A stretch of DNA of 64,000 bases, from positions 364,436 to 428,435 of the forward strand of contig FONB01000003.1 in assembly GCA_900112785.1 (NCBI GenBank), written 5' to 3'. This DNA comes from Phytobacter palmae (lineage in GTDB: Bacteria > Pseudomonadota > Gammaproteobacteria > Enterobacterales > Enterobacteriaceae). A program made the position numbers and the translations under genes. Below are positions 60,105 through 64,000 of the stretch, piece after piece. Below the pieces are notes generated by a model, which searched no databases, was not told the origin of the DNA, and saw only the letters and a program-made list of their open reading frames with translations. Each line of letters begins with the position of its first letter. Position 1 is the stretch's first letter.

Positions 60105-61163
60105 TTAACATTTTTCGCAGATCAATAAGGTGTGCCCAGCGCCGAGATTATCCACGCGTTGCGCCAACTTAAAACCTGCCATTTCAAGGAAATAGTTAAA
60201 TTTTTCAACGCTATAGAAGCGGCTATTACCGTTCGCCATACAGGTAAAGTAAAGCGATGTTGCGTTCAGGCTAAACGACGCGGCTTCAAATCGCTGTGCA
60301 TCCCAGAAAAGCTCAAGGATGTAAAGTTGTGCTCCTGGCTTCATAACGGCTGAGATTCGCCCCAGTATGTCAATGATTTGCTCAGGGGAGAAACAATCCA
60401 GGAACTGACTCATCCACCAGATGTCAGCCTCGGCAGGCAGCGATGCCTCGCTGAGCATATCAACCTCGTGGAAGTGGATACGATGCGATAAATCTGCGTT
60501 TTCAATATTCTGGCGAGCCAATGCAATCTGCTGCGGTAAATCAAGAATGGTGACTGTGATATCATCATCATATTCGCAGCAACGTAACGCCCATTTTCCA
60601 GTGTTGCCGCCGACATCATAAAGTATTGCAGGATGATGTGCGAAAACATACGGTAGCGCGGCATTGAAGGCGCCGTCGGAATAATAGTGATCGAAAGCAA
60701 ACCAGCTTTTACGGACTGGCGATGGTAATTGCGAAAGCACCGGGTAGATGGTTTCCGCGTCGCTAAACACTTTAAGTCCTGCGGGTTTCGTTTCTTTTAA
60801 AGACTGATCTAAAAAGAATAAGCCCTGATAACATACGTCCTGAGTAAAATCCATATTCACACGAGTCATTGAATCATGAAGAAGATAATGACCCACTTTC
60901 GACAGGTAATAACGTCCCTCTTTGCAAGTGACAATTCGTCCACTCAGTCCCATATCCAGTAACACACTAATGGCATATTTGCTGAGGCTGACATGGGTTG
61001 TTATTTCTTCGATTGTCGCCCCCGCTTTTCCCTGTTTATCAAGGTAAGTCAGCACGTTGGCATTACGTAAACAACGTGCGGTTTGAAACAACATTGGCGC
61101 AAAAGCAATACGCTGCGCCTCTGTGATGGCATCCAATGCGCTGAGAGTGTCCTTTGTATACAT
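60105..61163 (-). CDS. apeB: APE-cluster methyltransferase
   Basis: SAM-dependent methyltransferase of the O-methyltransferase fold: a winged-helix dimerisation domain (about residues 1-100, ATIEEITTHVSLSKYAISVLL) and a Rossmann domain with LYDVGGNTGKWAL near residue 170. It is expected to methylate the aryl head group, as reported for E. coli-type APE. The ATG at 61163 follows CAGG with 6-base spacing. It is the first biosynthetic gene of the cluster. Confidence 0.88.
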   Translation of the reverse strand: MYTKDTLSALDAITEAQRIAFAPMLFQTARCLRNANVLTYLDKQGKAGATIEEITTHVSLSKYAISVLLDMGLSGRIVTCKEGRYYLSKVGHYLLHDSMTRVNMDFTQDVCYQGLFFLDQSLKETKPAGLKVFSDAETIYPVLSQLPSPVRKSWFAFDHYYSDGAFNAALPYVFAHHPAILYDVGGNTGKWALRCCEYDDDITVTILDLPQQIALARQNIENADLSHRIHFHEVDMLSEASLPAEADIWWMSQFLDCFSPEQIIDILGRISAVMKPGAQLYILELFWDAQRFEAASFSLNATSLYFTCMANGNSRFYSVEKFNYFLEMAGFKLAQRVDNLGAGHTLLICEKC

Positions 61164-61191
61164 CACTTACCTGTCCAGGGTGAAAATAGGA

Positions 61192-61219
61192 CAATTGGAC
61201 CAGTGGTCTGGCCCAATTG
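61192..61219. promoter_or_regulatory. 28-bp inverted repeat before apeB
   Basis: CAATTGG-a-CCA ... TGG-c-CCAATTG gives a 10-bp dyad with one mismatch, 28 bases before the apeB start and ten bases after the lipoprotein stop. It could be an operator for the cluster or a terminator/attenuator (a TCCTATTTTC stretch follows on the minus strand). Confidence 0.4.
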
Positions 61220-61228
61220 AATGTCTTC

Positions 61229-61618
61229 TTAATGTGCAGATATTGCGGAAAGATTAACCTGAATGTCTTTATCCAGATTATTCACCCAGCGATTGTAGTT
61301 TTTGTGGATTTTACCGTTTGCGGCTTGCAAATTGAGGCTGCTGTCATAATTGATGGTATAGCCTGTTGCAGTGTAGTTAATGCGAACTTCTGCAACGTGA
61401 TCGCGGTTCTGCTGGCGCGCTTTAATAACCCCCGGACCCGCTTCATTCATAATCCATTGGCGCTGTACGCCTGCTTTAAAGATTGCGCTTTTTACTTGCT
61501 CAGCAGTATGGCCAGTACCGACAGTTGTGCGGACGTTTTCAATCGGTGCGGTACGCGCGCAGCCAGCCAGGGCACCCACAACTACCAATGCGGTAAACCA
61601 CTTACCCACTTTCTTCAT
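61229..61618 (-). CDS. Small lipoprotein upstream of the APE cluster
   Basis: The 129-residue product has a lipoprotein signal (VVGALAGC, Cys near 20) followed by a compact domain of about 105 residues with TAEQVKSAIFKAGVQRQW and YTINYDSSLNLQ. I do not recognise a named family. It starts after GGAG on the same strand as apeB, 65 bases ahead of it. It may be the leader gene of the cluster transcript or an independent gene; the inverted repeat in between leaves this open. Confidence 0.75.
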   Translation of the reverse strand: MKKVGKWFTALVVVGALAGCARTAPIENVRTTVGTGHTAEQVKSAIFKAGVQRQWIMNEAGPGVIKARQQNRDHVAEVRINYTATGYTINYDSSLNLQAANGKIHKNYNRWVNNLDKDIQVNLSAISAH

Positions 61619-62082
61619 AAGAACTCCATTCAAAATAAGCTATTAAATTAGTGTGATTCCTAATTCATATTCTGGATAACTATCAGGTTTTAGCGAAATA
61701 ATGCCAGATACATGAACTTACAAAAGCTACAATTCTTTTCATATTCTAAACAAACTGTTTTGCAGTTCATAGCGCTTCAGGCAACGGTTTCAGAAAAATA
61801 AAGTATTTTTAGTCTGTTACTGAGATGTGTATAAAGCGTAAACAGAGATATTACACGCGCTATGGCATCTTTAAATTGGGCGTAAAACTAAGAGGCATAA
61901 TTTCATTTTCCCTAACTCAATTTTTTGTTCGAAAATACCGAAATAAAAGATGCGGAAAGAGAACCGGGGATGATAATCGGGAATGGCAATTGATCTTTAT
62001 TCAATACAGTTAAGAAGTATTGAAGCGCCGACACAACCTGTTGACACAGTTATCATTCGGCGCAGGGCAAAGGAAATAAAGA
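61619..62082. other. AT-rich intergenic region
   Basis: About 460 AT-rich bases upstream of the lipoprotein and downstream of the minus-strand mntP-like gene. No gene with a ribosome site or homology was seen. It should hold the promoter of the lipoprotein gene and perhaps of the whole APE cluster, and its AT content would favour H-NS binding. Confidence 0.5.
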
Positions 62083-62655
62083 TCAGGCAAAGACTGCCAG
62101 GTGTTCCAGCAGAATAGAGCAGCCGATACCGATCAGCACCACGCCACCCATCACTTCGGCCCATTTGCCAATCACTGCCCCCAGGAAGCGACCTAACAAC
62201 ATTCCCGTCGTGGCCATAAAGGTGGTCGCAAGGCCGATCAGCAGGGCGGTGGTGACAATATTCACATCCAGAAATGCGAGGCCCACACCAACTGCCATGG
62301 CATCCAGGCTGGTGGCGATAGCGGTGGTGACCAGCAACCAGAAGCCGTGCCGCCTGGGCGCATTCATCGGTTCCAGCCCCTCTTTTTTCATCCCCTCAAA
62401 TACCATACGTATTCCGAGTAGCATCAGTAGGGTAAAGGCAATCCAGTGATCCCAGCGCATAACGTACTGACTGGCGGCCAGGCCAATCCCCCAGCCAATC
62501 ACCGGGGTGGTGGCTTCGACCATGCCAAAGATGATGCCAGTGCGCAGCGCTTCTTTCAGCGGCGGACGATAAAGAGCCGCCCCTTTACCGATCGATGCCG
62601 CGAAGGCATCCATAGACATCCCAAATGCCAGAATGAGAAGTGCATAGAAGCTCAT
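62083..62655 (-). CDS. mntP: MntP-family manganese exporter
   Basis: Inner-membrane Mn2+ efflux protein of the MntP (DUF204) family, six helices in two repeats. The 190-residue product carries the conserved acidic motifs [18 protein letters not shown] near residue 8 and [19 protein letters not shown] near residue 105, each with the metal-binding Asp. Identity to E. coli MntP is only moderate and the neighbours differ from the yebN locus, so it may be a paralogue. The start MSFYAL at 62655 matches family length. Confidence 0.85.
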   Translation of the reverse strand: MSFYALLILAFGMSMDAFAASIGKGAALYRPPLKEALRTGIIFGMVEATTPVIGWGIGLAASQYVMRWDHWIAFTLLMLLGIRMVFEGMKKEGLEPMNAPRRHGFWLLVTTAIATSLDAMAVGVGLAFLDVNIVTTALLIGLATTFMATTGMLLGRFLGAVIGKWAEVMGGVVLIGIGCSILLEHLAVFA

Positions 62656-62959
62656 GTGTGTACCTTTCAATACCCGCCTGTGGGTAAACGGGTTAAATGA
62701 ATCAAACAGCAGTGAGTGTCATGCTGCCATGTAAATGGGGTGAATGCAAAAATATCTTTTAAATCAATAATATATAGTATTTGCTATGTTTTATTGCACT
62801 GGCTATGTTTGATTTTATCGTTGCAGAATGAAGGCGTTGCGTTGCGTTGCGTTGATGTCATGACAGTTCGGTGTATCGTGCCGCTGCGTTTATGTGGATG
62901 TATTTTGACAATGAATGTTCCATTCTTGCCTCCCGGCAAAAAAAGTTGAACAATGTCCG
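62656..62959. other. Divergent mntP-crcB upstream region
   Basis: I searched this stretch for the manganese (yybP-ykoY) riboswitch core expected ahead of enterobacterial mntP and did not find it on the minus strand. A small tandem repeat, GTTGC three times then GTTG, occupies 62836-62854. The right end leads into the fluoride riboswitch of crcB. Confidence 0.5.
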
Positions 62960-63022
62960 GCAAGGTGATGGCGTTCCACCTTTCCTTGACCGCTTCCCTG
63001 AGAAGCTGATGACGCCTGGTAT
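62960..63022 (+). ncRNA. Fluoride riboswitch (crcB motif)
   Basis: GGTGATGGCGTTCCACC (62964-62980), then CCGCTTCCCTGAGAAGCTGATGACGCC (62990-63016) reproduces the arrangement of the fluoride riboswitch: the GATGGC-GTTCC core, a second stem CGCTTC/GAAGC and the conserved GCTGATGACGCCT closing segment whose GCC/GGC pairs back with the core as pseudoknot. The order and spacing match the Pseudomonas syringae fluoride riboswitch as I remember it. It lies 90 bases before crcB, its usual target. Confidence 0.88.
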
Positions 63023-63035
63023 GACTCTTTTAATG

Positions 63036-63077
63036 GAGGCATGTCGGGCGCTTATCTTTTTTCATCCTGCATGCCTC
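63036..63077 (+). promoter_or_regulatory. Possible expression-platform stem
   Basis: GAGGCATG (63036-63043) and CATGCCTC (63070-63077) are perfect complements between the riboswitch and the crcB ribosome site, enclosing a T-rich loop. They could form the structure that couples fluoride binding to expression. Confidence 0.45.
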
Positions 63078-63111
63078 TGCCACCCTTATCGTTATTGTTG
63101 CTGAGGAAAAC

Positions 63112-63486
63112 ATGCTGAAATCTTTCATTGCCATCGTTGTCGGTGGCTCGGCAGGATGTGTAATCCGCTGGCTGCTCTCTGTGCGCCTGAATGTACTCTT
63201 CCCGAATCTGCCGCCTGGTACGCTCATGGTGAACCTGACTGGCGGGTTTATTATTGGCGGAGCGCTGGCGTTCTTCACACGGCAGCCGCATCTGGATCCT
63301 GCCTGGCGATTACTGATTACAACTGGGCTGTGCGGGGGAATGACCACGTTCTCGACGTTTTCGCTGGAAATTTTTTCGCAGCTACAGGTGGGCAATTATC
63401 TCTGGGCCATCACGTCGGTGATAGTGCATGTATTTGGCTCATTGCTGATGACCGCACTGGGTTTCCTGGTCATCAACATGCTGTAA
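63112..63486 (+). CDS. crcB: Fluoride-specific ion channel
   Basis: Dual-topology Fluc channel that exports fluoride. The 124-residue product has four transmembrane helices and the family signatures GGSAGCVIRWLLS near residue 11, GTLMVNLTGGFIIGG near residue 36 (with the pore asparagine) and TTGLCGGMTTFSTFSLE near residue 70 (phenylalanine box and Na+ site). It starts after GCTGAGGA and stands behind the fluoride riboswitch. Confidence 0.95.
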   Translation: MLKSFIAIVVGGSAGCVIRWLLSVRLNVLFPNLPPGTLMVNLTGGFIIGGALAFFTRQPHLDPAWRLLITTGLCGGMTTFSTFSLEIFSQLQVGNYLWAITSVIVHVFGSLLMTALGFLVINML

Positions 63487-63514
63487 AAAAGCCCGCAGGT
63501 TTGCGCCTGCGGGC
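63485..63514 (-). terminator. Terminator for gudD (and crcB end)
   Basis: GCCCGCAGG and CCTGCGGGC (63491-63499 / 63506-63514) make a 9-bp stem. On the minus strand it is followed by TTTTTT, so it ends the gudD transcript; on the plus strand it may slow crcB read-through. Confidence 0.85.
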
Positions 63515-63534
63515 CTTGTATGAATCACAACGGG

Positions 63535-64000
63535 TTAACGCACCATGCAGGGACGTTTGTTGTCGAACGTCCAGTCGGGGATAAGGTACTGCATCCCCGC
63601 TGCATCGTCGCGCGCGCCCAGACCGTGTTTCTGGTACAGCTCGTGCGCCTTCATCACCTGCTCCATATCCAGCTCCACCCCCAGACCCGGCGTCGCCGGC
63701 ACCTGCACCCTGCCGCCTTTGATTTCAAACGGTTCTCTGGTCAGGCGCTGGTTGCCCTCCTGCCAGATCCAGTGGGTGTCGATGGCGGTGATGTTGCCCG
63801 GCGCGGCGGCCGCCACGTGGGTGAACATCGCCAGCGAGATGTCGAAGTGGTTGTTGGAGTGGGAACCCCACGTCAGGCCGAACTCATGGCACATCTGCGC
63901 CACACGCACGGAGCCCTGCATGGTCCAGAAGTGCGGGTCCGCCAGCGGAATATCCACCGACTGCAGGGAGAGCGTGTGACCCATCTGACGCCAGTCGGTG
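63535..64000 (-). CDS. gudD: Glucarate dehydratase (C-terminal part)
   Basis: Enolase-superfamily enzyme dehydrating D-glucarate to 5-keto-4-deoxyglucarate. The frame is open to the window end; the visible 154 residues match the C-terminus of E. coli GudD (446 residues), including the active-site [12 protein letters not shown] stretch and the terminal [10 protein letters not shown], which separates it from the paralogue GudX. The 5' two-thirds lie outside the window. Confidence 0.95.
   Translation of the reverse strand, partial: TDWRQMGHTLSLQSVDIPLADPHFWTMQGSVRVAQMCHEFGLTWGSHSNNHFDISLAMFTHVAAAAPGNITAIDTHWIWQEGNQRLTREPFEIKGGRVQVPATPGLGVELDMEQVMKAHELYQKHGLGARDDAAGMQYLIPDWTFDNKRPCMVR

Noticed and set aside
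61825..62013. 62-residue plus-strand frame near the APE cluster
   Set aside because: No ribosome site, basic low-complexity sequence and AT-rich surroundings; chance frame is likely.
62656..62830. Manganese riboswitch ahead of mntP
   Set aside because: The conserved GGGGAGTAG-type core could not be found on the minus strand upstream of the gene.
62716..62949. 77-residue plus-strand frame before crcB
   Set aside because: It ends in the crcB leader and has no start signal or homology; it reads through promoter sequence.

Overview
The window is enterobacterial chromosome. Protein sequences, gene order and lengths match Escherichia coli/Salmonella relatives closely. Divergence from E. coli, the presence of an aryl polyene cluster and a compacted gene order (tktA directly before epd, yggE directly before argP) suggest a Citrobacter-like genus, but I cannot fix the genus from sequence alone.

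Positions 1-37234 are conserved core: tktA (5' end missing)-epd-pgk-fbaA (pentose phosphate and glycolysis), mscS, argO, yggE, argP, rpiA, serA, then fau-6S RNA-zapA on the minus strand, ygfB-pepP-ubiH-ubiI (ubiquinone), gcvTHP (glycine cleavage), ygfF, bglA with an adjacent RpiR-family regulator, yqfB, trhA, ygfZ, sdhE-ygfX, fldB, xerD-dsbC-recJ-prfB-lysS (prfB carries the autoregulatory +1 frameshift), idi, actS and tRNA-Gly(CCC) glyU.

Just past glyU the sequence turns accessory, AT-richer and fragmented (about 37.2-45.9 kb). It holds the C-terminal stub of a muramidase overlapping an intact exported protein (probably an orphan effector/immunity pair), a decayed IS3-family transposase, an unplaced SGNH-like protein, a two-gene UPF0261/PEP-hydrolase-like operon that is the split counterpart of the plant antiviral protein Tm-1, a divergent TetR gene separated from it by three evenly spaced 18-bp operators, and an Aer-like PAS chemoreceptor.

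Positions 45909-61163 are one long minus-strand aryl polyene (APE) pigment cluster with overlapping genes: methyltransferase, chain-length factor, acyltransferase, two ACPs, membrane protein, aryl-ACP ligase, dehydratase, GT2-acyltransferase fusion, thioesterase, LolA, MMPL exporter, lipoprotein, ketosynthase, dehydratase, ketoreductase, ketosynthase and phosphopantetheinyl transferase. A small lipoprotein gene precedes it on the same strand. The window ends with an MntP-family manganese exporter, a fluoride channel gene (crcB/fluC) behind a fluoride riboswitch, and the 3' end of gudD. No CRISPR array, intact insertion sequence, prophage or rRNA was seen.
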